From contig NZ_JAIWNC010000009.1 in the NCBI RefSeq assembly GCF_020216025.1, forward strand, positions 62,001 to 126,000: a stretch of DNA of 64,000 nt, given 5' to 3'. Below are positions 17,361 through 25,644 of the stretch, piece by piece. The position numbers and the translations under genes were made by a program. The notes beneath the pieces are model-generated. The model searched no databases. It saw only the letters and a list, made by a program, of their open reading frames with translations, and was not told where the DNA came from. Positions within the stretch are counted from its first letter, which is position 1. Each line of letters starts with the position of its first letter. The stretch is from Jidongwangia harbinensis (GTDB taxonomy: Bacteria; Actinomycetota; Actinomycetes; Mycobacteriales; Micromonosporaceae).

Positions 17361-18263
17361 TCAGGCCGCCTGGGCGAGCCGCTCGAGCCACTGCGCGCTG
17401 CCGGTCGCGCGGAGCAGCGCCTGGTCGGCCGGCGCCGGCGGCTCGTACTGACCGCTCAGGTGCAGGCGGCCGAAGATGACGAACGTGTCGCGGATGGTCC
17501 GCAGGATGCTCCGGCCGGTGACCGTGGAACCGGCGACCCGCTCCTCCAGCCGCACCGGCGCCCCGACGAAGTCCTCGATGCCGGCGGCCTTGGCGGCCAC
17601 GAACAGCTCCAGGTCGAAGGCGAAGCGGGTCTCGCACATCCGCGGCAGCAGGTCGGCCAGCACGTCGCGGCGCAGCACCTTGCAGCCGGTCTGGGTGTCC
17701 CGCACACCGAGCAGGAACAGCACCGTCACCAGCGTCGAGTAGAACACCGACACCAGCTTGCGGAACCGCGACGAGCCGCTGGTGGAGGCGGCGTGACGCT
17801 TGTCGGCGTAGACGCCGGCGTGCCCACCGTCCCGGGCGATGCGCAGGTAGTCGACCAGGTGCTGCGGGTCGATGTCCCCGTCCGCGTCGACGAAGCCGAC
17901 CCAGGAGCCCAGCGCGGCGGCGAAGCCCAGGTGCAGCGCCGCGCCCTTGCCCTGGTTCTCCGGGCTGACCACGACCCGCGCCTCGGGGATGTCGGCCAGG
18001 CTCTGCTCCGAGCCGTCGGTCGAGCCGTCCGAGACCGCGATGACCTCGAACCGGATCCGCTCGGCGCGCAGGCAGGCGACGAGGCGCTCCACCGTGCGGC
18101 GCAGCGCCGGGCCCGGGTTGTAGAACGGCACCACGACGGTCAGCTCGATGGCGACGTTCGCCGGCGACCAGAGCCGGGAAGCGACGTGCACCCGGGCCGG
18201 GCGGTCCACAACGGTCTCGGCCGGGACGGTCGAGGCGGGGCGGGAGAGCAGCGTGGCGGTCAT
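17361..18263 (-). CDS. GT2 glycosyltransferase, dolichyl-phosphate-sugar-synthase-like
   Basis: 300 residues. ELTVVVPFYNPGPALRRTVERL opens the GT-A domain, VIAVSDGSTDGSEQSL carries the nucleotide-binding Asp, and GFVDADGDIDPQHL the DxD-like motif. TQTGCKVLRRD and RFAFDLELFVAAKAAGI match polyprenyl-phosphate sugar synthases of the DPM1 type. It likely makes a lipid-phosphate sugar usable by the GT-C-like proteins of this locus. A C-terminally deleted copy lies at 20912-21346 and shares its promoter. Confidence 0.88.
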   Translation of the reverse strand: MTATLLSRPASTVPAETVVDRPARVHVASRLWSPANVAIELTVVVPFYNPGPALRRTVERLVACLRAERIRFEVIAVSDGSTDGSEQSLADIPEARVVVSPENQGKGAALHLGFAAALGSWVGFVDADGDIDPQHLVDYLRIARDGGHAGVYADKRHAASTSGSSRFRKLVSVFYSTLVTVLFLLGVRDTQTGCKVLRRDVLADLLPRMCETRFAFDLELFVAAKAAGIEDFVGAPVRLEERVAGSTVTGRSILRTIRDTFVIFGRLHLSGQYEPPAPADQALLRATGSAQWLERLAQAA

Positions 18264-18283
18264 GCCGTGTTGTTCGGCGGGTC

Positions 18284-18312
18284 ACCTCAACGCAAGCTCA
18301 GGGCATCGTCAA
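18284..18312 (-). promoter_or_regulatory. Promoter of the GT2 gene, shared with its truncated copy
   Basis: On the minus strand TTGACG (18312-18307) and TGAGGT (18289-18284) are separated by exactly 17 bases, 21 bases ahead of the ATG. The same hexamers with the same spacing occur upstream of the truncated GT2 copy at 21368-21396. The spacer and -10 contain an 11-bp direct repeat (TGAGcTTGCGT / TGAGGT), a possible activator site. Confidence 0.65.
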
Positions 18313-18383
18313 CGCCGCGGCAAGGTTGCCGGCCGGTTCCGCCGGCACCCGGACTGCAACTTGGGCGTGCCACCATCAGTTTC

Positions 18384-18962
18384 GTGATCGTTCCTCGTCC
18401 CGGCCGGCCGGGCTCGGTGCTCCTGGCGACAGTGGCGTTCGGTGCGTTGTTCGCGCCCGCGCCCGCACGTGCGGATGGACCGGGCTACGGCGGCGACGCC
18501 GATTCCCTGACCGTACGGTGGCAGCCGGCATCCGGCGCCGCCGGCGAGGGCCTGGCCGTGTACGCGGTCGGCTTCCGTGGCGGCTCCGCGGTGAAACTGC
18601 GCGTCGGCGCGGCCGGCGAACAGGCCGTGAAGGCGGATCCCTCCGGCGCGCTGCGCATCCTGGTGGTAAAGGCCGCGGGAATCACCGCACGGGCGTCGGA
18701 ACTGCCGGTGCTCGAGGCCGCGGCCGGACGGCTGTCCGCGGGCACCAGCGTGCTGGCGGTCGGCGAGACCCCGGCCGGTGACCGGCGCACCCTGGTCGGC
18801 GCGGTACCGCCCCCGGCCGCGGGTGCCGGGCCGGCCGACGTGGTGCCGTGGGCGGGCAGCCTGGCGGTGGTGGGCGGCGCGGTCCTCTGGTTCCGCCGCC
18901 GTACCCCGGGCGTCGAGATGCTGCTGCGCCGGTACCGCCACCCGGCCCGGCACCGGGGCTGA
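18384..18962 (+). CDS. Secreted, C-terminally membrane-anchored protein of unknown function
   Basis: 192 residues from a GTG at 18384; no good ribosome-binding site is visible, so the start is uncertain. A signal peptide (SVLLATVAFGALFAPAPARA) is followed by a beta-rich domain of ~110 residues and an Ala/Pro-rich stretch. It ends with a hydrophobic segment (WAGSLAVVGGAVLWF) and RRR with a basic tail, a cell-wall or membrane anchor layout without a recognisable LPxTG. No family is recognised. It is transcribed divergently from the GT2 gene. Confidence 0.65.
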   Translation: MIVPRPGRPGSVLLATVAFGALFAPAPARADGPGYGGDADSLTVRWQPASGAAGEGLAVYAVGFRGGSAVKLRVGAAGEQAVKADPSGALRILVVKAAGITARASELPVLEAAAGRLSAGTSVLAVGETPAGDRRTLVGAVPPPAAGAGPADVVPWAGSLAVVGGAVLWFRRRTPGVEMLLRRYRHPARHRG

Positions 18963-19007
18963 ACCGACGATCTGTGGCCCGACACCGGCGCCGGAGGCGC
19001 GACCCAT

Positions 19008-19168
19008 GTGGAGGGGCGGTGCGTTGCGCGCCGGAGCTCGACACGCTGCGTTGCTTCGAGCGTGGCGTGTGGAGGGGCGGTGCGTTGCGCGCCGGAGCTC
19101 GACACACCCCGTCGCCCCGAGCGTGGCGTGTGGAGTTGCGGCCTGTTGCGCACCTGTACACCACACGC
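19008..19168. repeat. 61-bp intergenic repeat, two near-perfect copies plus one decayed copy
   Basis: A 37-bp segment beginning gtggaggggcggtgcgttgc occurs identically at 19008-19044 and 19069-19105, giving a 61-bp period; gagcgtggcgt precedes the second and third units. The third, diverged unit (19130 on) lies in an inverted repeat with 8-bp arms, gcgtgtgg (19126-19133) and ccacacgc (19161-19168). The stretch 18963-19212 contains no convincing gene. Confidence 0.85.
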
Positions 19169-19212
19169 CCTCAACCCGTCGCCTCCGGTACGAGGCCGGC
19201 GGCGCCGGCCGC

Positions 19213-19902
19213 TCAGGGCTCGAAGCGGTACCCGACCCCGCGCAACGTCCGGATGTGGCGCGGCGCGGACGCCGACTCGCCGAGCTTCTTGCGCAGGTTG
19301 CCGACGTGCACGTCGATGATGTGGTCGTCGCCGTACCAGTTGTCGCCCCACACGTCCTCGAGCAGCTGCCCTCGGGTGAACGTGCGGCGCGGCGCGGACG
19401 ACAGCAGGTCCAGGATGCCGAACTCGATCTTGGTGAGTTCCAGCACCTCGCCGTCGAGGGTCACCTCGCGGACGTCCGGGTCGATGCGCAGCGGGCCGAA
19501 CTCGCGTGGGGGCGTGCCCGCCGCGGTGGCCGGTGTCCGGGGGCGCCGGCGCATCGCCTGGATGCGGGCGGCCAGTTCGCGGGGGGAGAACGGCTTGGTG
19601 ACGTAGTCGTCGGCGCCGACGGACAGGCCGACGATCTTGTCGAGCTCGTCGGTGCGGCCGGTGACCATCACGATGTACGCGTCGGTGAACTGGCGGATCT
19701 GCCGGCACACCTCGATGCCGTCCACGTCCGGCAGGCCCAGGTCCAGGATGGCGAGCTCCGGCCGCTCCTGCTGAGCCTGCTGCACCGCACCCCGGCCGTC
19801 GGTGGCCACGACGACGTCGAAGCCCTCCTTCTCGAGCAGATGCCGGCAGAGCAGCATGAACTCGGGTGAGTCCTCGACGACGAGCGCACGCGGTCTGGAC
19901 AC
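19213..19902 (-). CDS. OmpR-type response regulator (orphan)
   Basis: 229 residues from GTG 19902, chosen because gggaggt stands just upstream and the receiver domain begins at once (RPRALVVEDSPEFM). Residues 1-120 are a receiver domain with the acidic pair ED, phosphoacceptor Asp in LAILDLGLPDVDG and Lys in DDYVTKPFS. Residues ~135-229 are the winged helix (LTKIEFGILDLLSSAPRRTFTRGQLLEDVWG, DVHVGNLRKKLGE, IRTLRGVGYRFEP). No histidine kinase is adjacent, so its partner is elsewhere. The EAL protein follows upstream on the same strand. Confidence 0.93.
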   Translation of the reverse strand: MSRPRALVVEDSPEFMLLCRHLLEKEGFDVVVATDGRGAVQQAQQERPELAILDLGLPDVDGIEVCRQIRQFTDAYIVMVTGRTDELDKIVGLSVGADDYVTKPFSPRELAARIQAMRRRPRTPATAAGTPPREFGPLRIDPDVREVTLDGEVLELTKIEFGILDLLSSAPRRTFTRGQLLEDVWGDNWYGDDHIIDVHVGNLRKKLGESASAPRHIRTLRGVGYRFEP

Positions 19903-20000
19903 GGCACCTCCCGGTTTCCCCCTCGAACGGCAGCTCGGCACGCCGCTTCCGCGACGGGCTGGCACCGGACCTATCGGTCGCGGCGGGGAGGATCGAAGGT

Positions 20001-20016
20001 TTCGGTCCGTACCGAA
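20001..20016. promoter_or_regulatory. Short palindrome between the EAL and response-regulator genes
   Basis: ttcggt-ccgt-accgaa is a perfect inverted repeat with 6-bp arms, ending two bases before the EAL stop codon on the minus strand. It could be an operator of the response-regulator gene ~100 bases downstream or a weak terminator. Confidence 0.35.
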
Positions 20017-20018
20017 GG

Positions 20019-20756
20019 TCAGAGAACCGCCGGCGGGAGGATCGGCAGCGGGCCCGGGCGCGCCATGAAGTAGCCCTGCCCGAGCCGGACGCCGAGGCTG
20101 CGCAGCTTCTCGTGCTCGGCGACCGTCTCGATGCCCTCGGCGATCAGCAGCGCGCCGATGTCCTCGGCGAAGCCGACCAGGGACCGGGCCAGGGCCATCC
20201 GGACCGGGTCGGTGTCGACGCCGCGGGTGAGCGTGATGTCGAGCTTGATGATGTCCGGGCGCAGCTGCAGGATGTGGCTCAGGCTGGCGAAGCCGGCCCC
20301 GGCGTCGTCGACCGCGATGAGGATGCCCGCGGCGCGCAGCTCCTCGGTGACCTCGACCAGGGCCGGGTAGTCCAGCACCTGGGTGTGCTCGGTCAGTTCC
20401 ACCGCGATGCCCCGGGACGCGTGCGCCAGCAGGGTCTCACAGACCTGCCGGGTGAGCAGCGCCTCCACGGACAGGTTGGTGGTGAGCAGGATCCCCGGCG
20501 GCAGGTCGTCCAGGTACGCCAGCGCCCGCTCGATGGCGAGCAGTTCCAGTTCGACTCCCACGCCGGCCTCGGTGGCCGCCGCGAACGCGTCCGCGGGACT
20601 GGAGAAATGGGCGGCGTGGAAGCGGGCCAGCGCCTCGTACGCCTTCACGGAACCGTCCTCGAGCTGCACCACCGGCTGGAACGTCGGCTGGATCGCCTGC
20701 GAGCGAAGGACCTCCCGCAGGTTGTGGATCGCGGGACGGGACACCGTGAGAGTCAT
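20019..20756 (-). CDS. EAL-domain protein, candidate c-di-GMP phosphodiesterase
   Basis: 245 residues. The EAL signature sits at ~41-43 (AYEALARF). Further metal and substrate residues are in NLSVEALL, VELTEHT, AVDDAGAGFASL (usual DDFGTG), DIIKLDITL, AEGIET and LGQGYFMARP. All acidic and Lys ligands appear kept, so hydrolysis of c-di-GMP is plausible. There is no sensor domain or membrane segment. Being on the same strand as the OmpR-type regulator suggests joint expression, and the window also codes for a GGDEF protein at 41.7 kb. Confidence 0.85.
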   Translation of the reverse strand: MTLTVSRPAIHNLREVLRSQAIQPTFQPVVQLEDGSVKAYEALARFHAAHFSSPADAFAAATEAGVGVELELLAIERALAYLDDLPPGILLTTNLSVEALLTRQVCETLLAHASRGIAVELTEHTQVLDYPALVEVTEELRAAGILIAVDDAGAGFASLSHILQLRPDIIKLDITLTRGVDTDPVRMALARSLVGFAEDIGALLIAEGIETVAEHEKLRSLGVRLGQGYFMARPGPLPILPPAVL

Positions 20757-20847
20757 ACCGCTCAGTTCGGCCCCGACCCTCAAGGTCGACTCAGATCGGC
20801 GTCAATATCTCGGCAAGTCCGGCGGCGGCCGTCCCCGGACACGATCT

Positions 20848-20878
20848 GACCCCGGCACGGGAATCCCGTGCCGGGGTC
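20848..20878 (-). terminator. Strong GC-rich hairpin after the truncated GT2 copy
   Basis: A perfect 15-bp stem (gaccccggcacggga and its complement) with a single-base loop lies 33 bases downstream of the truncated GT2 stop. It closes that transcript before the EAL gene. Confidence 0.85.
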
Positions 20879-20911
20879 GGCGGATCGGACGGTGCGCTGC
20901 CGCGCGTTGAC

Positions 20912-21346
20912 TCAGACGACCACCACGCCGCGCTCGCGGGCGCGGTGCAGGCATTCGGCCACCTCGTACGGGTCGATCTCGGTGTCGGCGTCGACGTCGA
21001 CGAAGCCGATCCATTCGCCGCGGGCGGCGGCGAAGCCGCGCTGCAGGGCGGCGCCCCGGTCGCGGATGTCGGGGTCGATGACGACGGAGGTGCAGTAGAG
21101 GTCGGCGAGGGTCGCCTGGGAGCCGTCGGTCGACCCACCGGAGACGGCGATCACCTCGAAGGAGATGTTCTGGGCGAAGAGGGTCTCGGTGATCCGCTCC
21201 ACGGCGTCCCGGAGGCGGTGCCCCGGGTTGTGGAACGGCACGACGACGGTGAACTCGACGACGGAGGGATCCCACCGATGCGAACCCGCCGTGGCGGGGC
21301 CCGGAGTGACGGTCGGGGGCACGGCGATCACGTGTGCGATGGTCAT
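20912..21346 (-). pseudogene. C-terminally truncated copy of the GT2 gene
   Basis: 144 residues aligned over nearly their whole length with the N-terminal half of the GT2 protein at 17.4 kb: VEFTVVVPFHNPGHRLRDAVER, VIAVSGGSTDGS, RGAALQRGFAAARGEWIGFVD and EIDPYEV. The nucleotide-binding Asp of VSDGSTDGS is Gly here, and the acceptor half (TQTGCK, FDLELF region) is missing. The frame ends just where the paralogue continues with VYADKRH. The intact promoter and a strong terminator mean a short protein may still be made. I read it as a degenerate duplicate, though a regulatory or binding role cannot be excluded. Confidence 0.75.
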
Positions 21347-21367
21347 GCCCCAAATGTTCGGCCGGCA

Positions 21368-21396
21368 ACCTCAACGCAACCTCAGGCACCCGTCAA
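21368..21396 (-). promoter_or_regulatory. Promoter of the truncated GT2 copy
   Basis: TTGACG (21396-21391) and TGAGGT (21373-21368), 17 bases apart, 21 bases before the ATG, as at the full-length paralogue. The sequence between is an 11-bp direct repeat (TGAGGTTGCGT, TGAGGTTGC), better preserved than in the other copy. Confidence 0.65.
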
Positions 21397-21426
21397 GTCA
21401 ACGGCAAGGGTTTACCGGCACGCCAC

Positions 21427-21440
21427 GGGACCTTCGTCCC
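21427..21440 (+). promoter_or_regulatory. Candidate DevR/DosR box in the regulator's own upstream region
   Basis: GGGACCTTCGTCCC matches 12 of 14 positions of the DosR core GGGACTWWAGTCCC. It lies 35 bases before the ATG of the DevR-like gene and 80 bases before the ATG of the divergent truncated GT2 gene, so it could serve either. Confidence 0.65.
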
Positions 21441-21475
21441 TTGGTGTCCGGCACCCGGCACGGTAGGAAGGAGGA

Positions 21476-22117
21476 ATGATCCGAGTCTTTCTGCTCGACG
21501 ACCACGAGGTCGTCCGCCGTGGCCTGGCCGACCTGCTGCACGCGGCCGGCGACATCGAGGTGGTCGGCGAGTCCGGCTCGGCGCAGGAGGCGGCCCGGCG
21601 GATCCCCGCGCTGCGGCCCGACGTCGCGGTGCTGGACGCGCGGCTGCCCGACGGCAACGGCATCGACGTGTGCCGGGACGTGCGCGCCGTGGACTCCACG
21701 ATCAAGGGCCTGATCCTCACCTCGTACGAGGACGACGAGGCGCTGTTCGCCGCGATCATGGCCGGCGCGTCCGGGTACGTGCTGAAGCAGATCCGCGGCA
21801 CCGACCTGGTGGACGCGGTTCGCCGGGTGGCGGCCGGTCAGTCGCTGCTCGACCCGGCGGTCACCCAGCGGGTGCTGGAGCGCATCCGCAACGGCGTGGA
21901 GCAGCCGCGTGAACTGGCCTCGCTGACCGACCAGGAGCGGCGGATCCTCGAGTACGTGGCGGAGGGGCTGACCAACCGGGAGATCGCCGGCCGGATGTTC
22001 CTGGCCGAGAAGACGGTGAAGAACTACGTGTCCAGCCTGCTGGCGAAGCTCGGCCTGGAGCGGCGTACCCAGGCGGCGGTGCTGGCCACCCGCCTGCTCG
22101 GCGACCACCCGCACTGA
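21476..22117 (+). CDS. devR: DevR/DosR-like NarL-family response regulator
   Basis: 213 residues; ATG with aaggagga directly upstream. The receiver domain has D8/D9, phosphoacceptor D54 ([11 protein letters not shown]), T82 and K104, the same numbering as Mycobacterium tuberculosis DosR. The C-terminal HTH ([51 protein letters not shown]) is nearly that of DosR, including K179, K182 and N183, which contact DNA there. In mycobacteria and Streptomyces this family switches on hypoxia, NO and dormancy genes. No DevS/DosT-type kinase gene is adjacent. A DevR-box-like site lies just upstream, suggesting autoregulation. Confidence 0.88.
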   Translation: MIRVFLLDDHEVVRRGLADLLHAAGDIEVVGESGSAQEAARRIPALRPDVAVLDARLPDGNGIDVCRDVRAVDSTIKGLILTSYEDDEALFAAIMAGASGYVLKQIRGTDLVDAVRRVAAGQSLLDPAVTQRVLERIRNGVEQPRELASLTDQERRILEYVAEGLTNREIAGRMFLAEKTVKNYVSSLLAKLGLERRTQAAVLATRLLGDHPH

Positions 22118-22124
22118 CCGGCGG

Positions 22125-25100
22125 TCAGCGCCCGTCCCGCACCCGGTCCAGGAACAGCTCCGCGCCGCACCGCCGGAACAGCTGCCCGGCGCAGGCCCGT
22201 TCCTCCGCCGCGGCCCGCGGGTCGCGGGCGGCGAGCGCGGTCGAGGTGTGCAGGTGCGCCCGGGCCGCCAGGAGGAGGTCGCCGGCCGCCGCGAATCCGG
22301 CCGCCGCGACGGCCGACCGGTCCGCGGCCGCGGCGGCGTCCACCGGGCGCAGCGCGTGGGACCGGGCCAGCGCGGCGAGCGCGGCCCGCCGGGGCGTCGG
22401 CCAGCCGGCGACCTCGGCCTCGGCCCGGTCGGCCCAGGCGGACGCGTCCGCCACGGCGCCCAGCTCGGCCGCGGCGAGCGCGAGCATCTCGTACCGGGTG
22501 CTGCGGTTGTGCGGGCCGGCGATGAACGTGCCGGGATCGCGCAGCAGGTCGGCGCAGGCGGCCGGGTCGCCGGTGTGCAGGTGCACGAAGGCCAGCGCCT
22601 CGACCGCGGCGCCGGTGAGGTAGTCGCGGCCGCCGGGGGAGAGCGTGACGGCCTCCCGGGCCAGTCGCCGGGCCAGGTCCAGGTCGCCGCGGAGTCCGGC
22701 GCAGGTGCTCTGCCGGGACAGCACCAGCACCAGGAACGGCAGGGTGCCGGCCAGGCCGATGGCGTCGCGGGCGTCGTCCAGGCTGCGGGCCGACTGCGCC
22801 AGGTCGCCGTACATCTGGTGCAGGCCGGCGAAGAGCAGGTGGATGCCGTGCACGACGTACATCTGTCCGGTGTCGCGGGCCAGCTGGTGGGCCCGCGTCA
22901 GATGCCGGGTGGCGTCGGGTAGCCGCTCGTAGGCGCTCTCCGCGGTGGCCAGCCAGACGGCGGTGTGCAGCCGCTCGTGCAGCTCGCCGTCCGGCATCGC
23001 GTCCACGATCGCCGCGGCCTCGGCGGCCAGCCGTGCCGTGCCCGGTCCCCAGCCGCCGGTGATCTGGTCGGTGAGGACGCACTGCACGAGCGCGTCCGCG
23101 ACCATGCCGCGGGTGCCGGCCCGGCGCGCGGCGGCCAGGGCCTCCCGGGGCCAGTCGGGGTCGCCCGGCCGCGCCGGTTGCAGGTGTTTCGACGCCATGG
23201 CCACGGTCAGCGTGGCGGCCGCCCGGCCGTGCGGATCGGCCGGCCGGGCCAGCTCGGCGCGGAGCATGGCATCCGCCTCCCGGTGCCGGCCGAGCATGCG
23301 TTCGACGCCCGCGCACGCGCTCACCAGGTCGGCGCGGACCGGGGTGACGTCGGCCGGCAGCAGGTGCAGCAGTTCGTGCAGGGCGGTACGGCTCTCCGCG
23401 AGCTGGCCGCTGAGCGCCAGCGCCTGCGCCCGCAGCCGCAGCAGGTCGAGCCGGGCGGCCGGGGCGGCATCGTGCGGGACCAGCCGCAGCGCGGCGCCGA
23501 GCCAGTGTGCGGCGACCGCCGGGTTGCTGTGCAGCGTGTCCGACGCGGCCGCGCTCAGCAGGGCGACGGCCGCGTGGTCGCCGCGTTGCGCCGACCTCTC
23601 CACGTGCGGCGCCTGCTCGGTGGCCGCCGCGCCGCGCCGCGCCAGGGCGGCGGCGGTGCGCGCGTGGGCGGCGGCCCGCCATCCGGAACCGGCCGTGTCG
23701 TACGTGACCCGGCGGACCAGCGGGTGGCGGAACTGGAACAGGTGGGCGCGCGGCACCGGCCGGAGCAGGTCCCGGGCGACCAGCGTGTCGAGCGCCCGGG
23801 ACACCTCGTCGGCGGGCAGGCCGGCGGTCTCGGCGACCAGCCCGGGCTCGACCAGACCGGCGGACACCGCGGCGGCCCGGGCGACCAGGAGGTCGTTCGC
23901 ACCCAGCGCCTCCACCTCGGCGGCCAGCGCGTCGCGGACGGCGCCCGGCACGGCGTCCCCGGCCGTCCCGCCCGGGCCGCCATGGTCGCCGCCGCCGGTT
24001 CCACCGGTACGGACCAGGGCCTGCAGGTAGAGCGGATTCCCGCCGCTGGCCGCGTAGAGCTGCCGGCGGCGGTCGGCGTCGTAGCCGGCGGGGAGCAGCC
24101 TGGCCGCCTCGTCGGGCGGCAGCGGCCCGAGCGTGACGGTCTCCGCGGTGCCGTCCTGGACCGCCCGCCCGAGGTGCTGCCGCAGCAGGCCGGGCAGTTG
24201 CCGGGGCCGGTAGGACGCGGCGAGCAGCAGGGCGCCCGGCACGGGATGCCGCAGCAGGTGGCCGAGCAGCTCGGCGGAGCCGTGGTCCGCCCAGTGCAGG
24301 TCCTCCAGGATCAGCACCAGGCCGGACCGGCGGGTGAGCGTGCCGAGCAGCGCGCGGACGGCCCGGTGCAGGCGGAAGCGTTCGGCGGCGAGGGACCGCC
24401 GGGACGCCGCGGTGGGGCCGGGCCCCGGTACGGGCAGGATCTCGGCGAGCAGCCCGAGATCCTCCGGGCCCAGGTCGCCGAGCAGGTCCGGATCGAGCCC
24501 GGCGACGTGGTCCGCCAGTGCGTCGACCACGACGGCGAACGGAACCTGCTGTTCGAACTCGGTGGCCCGCCCGCGCAGGACCGTCCGGCCGCGCCGCTCG
24601 GCCGCGGCGGCGAACTCGCTCAGCAACCGCGTCTTGCCGATGCCCGGATCGCCGCCGACCGCCACCACCGTCGGGGACCGCCCGCCGCCGGGTTCCAGCC
24701 GGTCGAGCAGGGCGGTCAGCTCGGCGGCCCGGCCGACGAACGGATCCGCGGCGGGTGACCCGGCACCCTCCGCCGCCCGGAGCACCACCGGTCCGCCGGG
24801 AGCGGCGAGTGACGGGTCCTGGCGCAGGACCGCCGCCTCGAGGTCCTGCACCGCCGGTCCGGGGTCGATGCCCAGGTCGGCGGCGAGGCGCTGCCGCACG
24901 CCGCGCAGGATCGCCAGGGCGTCGGACTGGCGGCCGGTGCGGTACAGCGCCAGCACCAGTTGCGCCTGCACCTGTTCGTCGAAGGGATGCTGCTCGGCCA
25001 GCAGGCGCAGCTCGGGCAGCAGCTGGGTGTGCTCGCCGAGCCGGAGGCGGGCGTCGGCCAGCGCCCGCCGGGCCTCCAGCTCCAGCGTGGACAGTCGGCG

Positions 25101-25535
25101 GGCCTGGTCGGCCAGCCACGGTACGTCCCGGACGTCCTGCAGGGCCTGGCCGCGCCACAGGTCCAGGGCGGCGCGCAGCGCACCGGCCTGCCGTGCCGGA
25201 TCCGCGGTGTGCAGGCCGCTGCGGATGAGCCGTTCCGCCGCGGCCGCGTCGGTGGCGTCGCCCGGCACGTCCAGCAGGTAGCCGGGCGGCCGGGCCACGA
25301 TGGCGGACCGGGCGCCGAGCCGCTGCCGCAGGTACGACACGTGGCTCTGCACGGTGTTGCGGCCGGTCCGGTCCGCGCGGTCGCCCCAGACAAGGTCGAT
25401 CAGGCGCTCGGCACTGACCGTACGCCCGGCGTTGAGGGCCAGGACGGACAGGATCGCCTTGCGCCGGAGGCCGGGCACCGGCCGGTGTTCGCCGCCGACC
25501 AGCACGTCGACCGTGCCGAGCAGCCGGACCTGCAT
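22125..25535 (-). CDS. SARP/AfsR-type regulator with AAA ATPase and TPR-like region
   Basis: 1,136 residues, ATG with gaaggg six bases upstream. Residues 1-95 form the OmpR-like DNA-binding domain of SARPs (LLGTVDVLVGGEHRPVPGLRRK, RNTVQSHVSYLRQRLG). Residues ~95-245 are the bacterial transcriptional activation (BTAD) domain. Residues ~270-620 carry an ATPase with Walker A GDPGIGKT and Walker B LVLILEDLHWAD. The rest is helical, TPR-like. This is the large-SARP layout controlling specialised metabolism or development. It is divergent from the PLAT-like gene, with an 11-bp direct repeat between them. Confidence 0.9.
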   Translation of the reverse strand: MQVRLLGTVDVLVGGEHRPVPGLRRKAILSVLALNAGRTVSAERLIDLVWGDRADRTGRNTVQSHVSYLRQRLGARSAIVARPPGYLLDVPGDATDAAAAERLIRSGLHTADPARQAGALRAALDLWRGQALQDVRDVPWLADQARRLSTLELEARRALADARLRLGEHTQLLPELRLLAEQHPFDEQVQAQLVLALYRTGRQSDALAILRGVRQRLAADLGIDPGPAVQDLEAAVLRQDPSLAAPGGPVVLRAAEGAGSPAADPFVGRAAELTALLDRLEPGGGRSPTVVAVGGDPGIGKTRLLSEFAAAAERRGRTVLRGRATEFEQQVPFAVVVDALADHVAGLDPDLLGDLGPEDLGLLAEILPVPGPGPTAASRRSLAAERFRLHRAVRALLGTLTRRSGLVLILEDLHWADHGSAELLGHLLRHPVPGALLLAASYRPRQLPGLLRQHLGRAVQDGTAETVTLGPLPPDEAARLLPAGYDADRRRQLYAASGGNPLYLQALVRTGGTGGGDHGGPGGTAGDAVPGAVRDALAAEVEALGANDLLVARAAAVSAGLVEPGLVAETAGLPADEVSRALDTLVARDLLRPVPRAHLFQFRHPLVRRVTYDTAGSGWRAAAHARTAAALARRGAAATEQAPHVERSAQRGDHAAVALLSAAASDTLHSNPAVAAHWLGAALRLVPHDAAPAARLDLLRLRAQALALSGQLAESRTALHELLHLLPADVTPVRADLVSACAGVERMLGRHREADAMLRAELARPADPHGRAAATLTVAMASKHLQPARPGDPDWPREALAAARRAGTRGMVADALVQCVLTDQITGGWGPGTARLAAEAAAIVDAMPDGELHERLHTAVWLATAESAYERLPDATRHLTRAHQLARDTGQMYVVHGIHLLFAGLHQMYGDLAQSARSLDDARDAIGLAGTLPFLVLVLSRQSTCAGLRGDLDLARRLAREAVTLSPGGRDYLTGAAVEALAFVHLHTGDPAACADLLRDPGTFIAGPHNRSTRYEMLALAAAELGAVADASAWADRAEAEVAGWPTPRRAALAALARSHALRPVDAAAAADRSAVAAAGFAAAGDLLLAARAHLHTSTALAARDPRAAAEERACAGQLFRRCGAELFLDRVRDGR

Positions 25536-25557
25536 GCGGAACCCTTCGGATCGGCGG

Positions 25558-25576
25558 TTTCAGCGGCGTTTCAGCG
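25558..25576. promoter_or_regulatory. 11-bp-period direct repeat, candidate SARP binding site
   Basis: tttcagcg occurs at 25558-25565 and again at 25569-25576, exactly 11 bp apart, in the 109-bp region between the divergent SARP and PLAT-like genes. SARP regulators bind heptamer direct repeats with this periodicity. Confidence 0.5.
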
Positions 25577-25644
25577 CGGCTTGCGCGCGCCCTCGCATGC
25601 TTTTCGCTGTCACCGTACACAGTGCACTCGAAGGGGGACTTCGG

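Noticed and set aside
18313..18383. DevR-like box upstream of the full-length GT2 gene
   Set aside because: At the distance seen for other boxes there is no GGGAC/GTCCC pair; nothing resembling the core was found.
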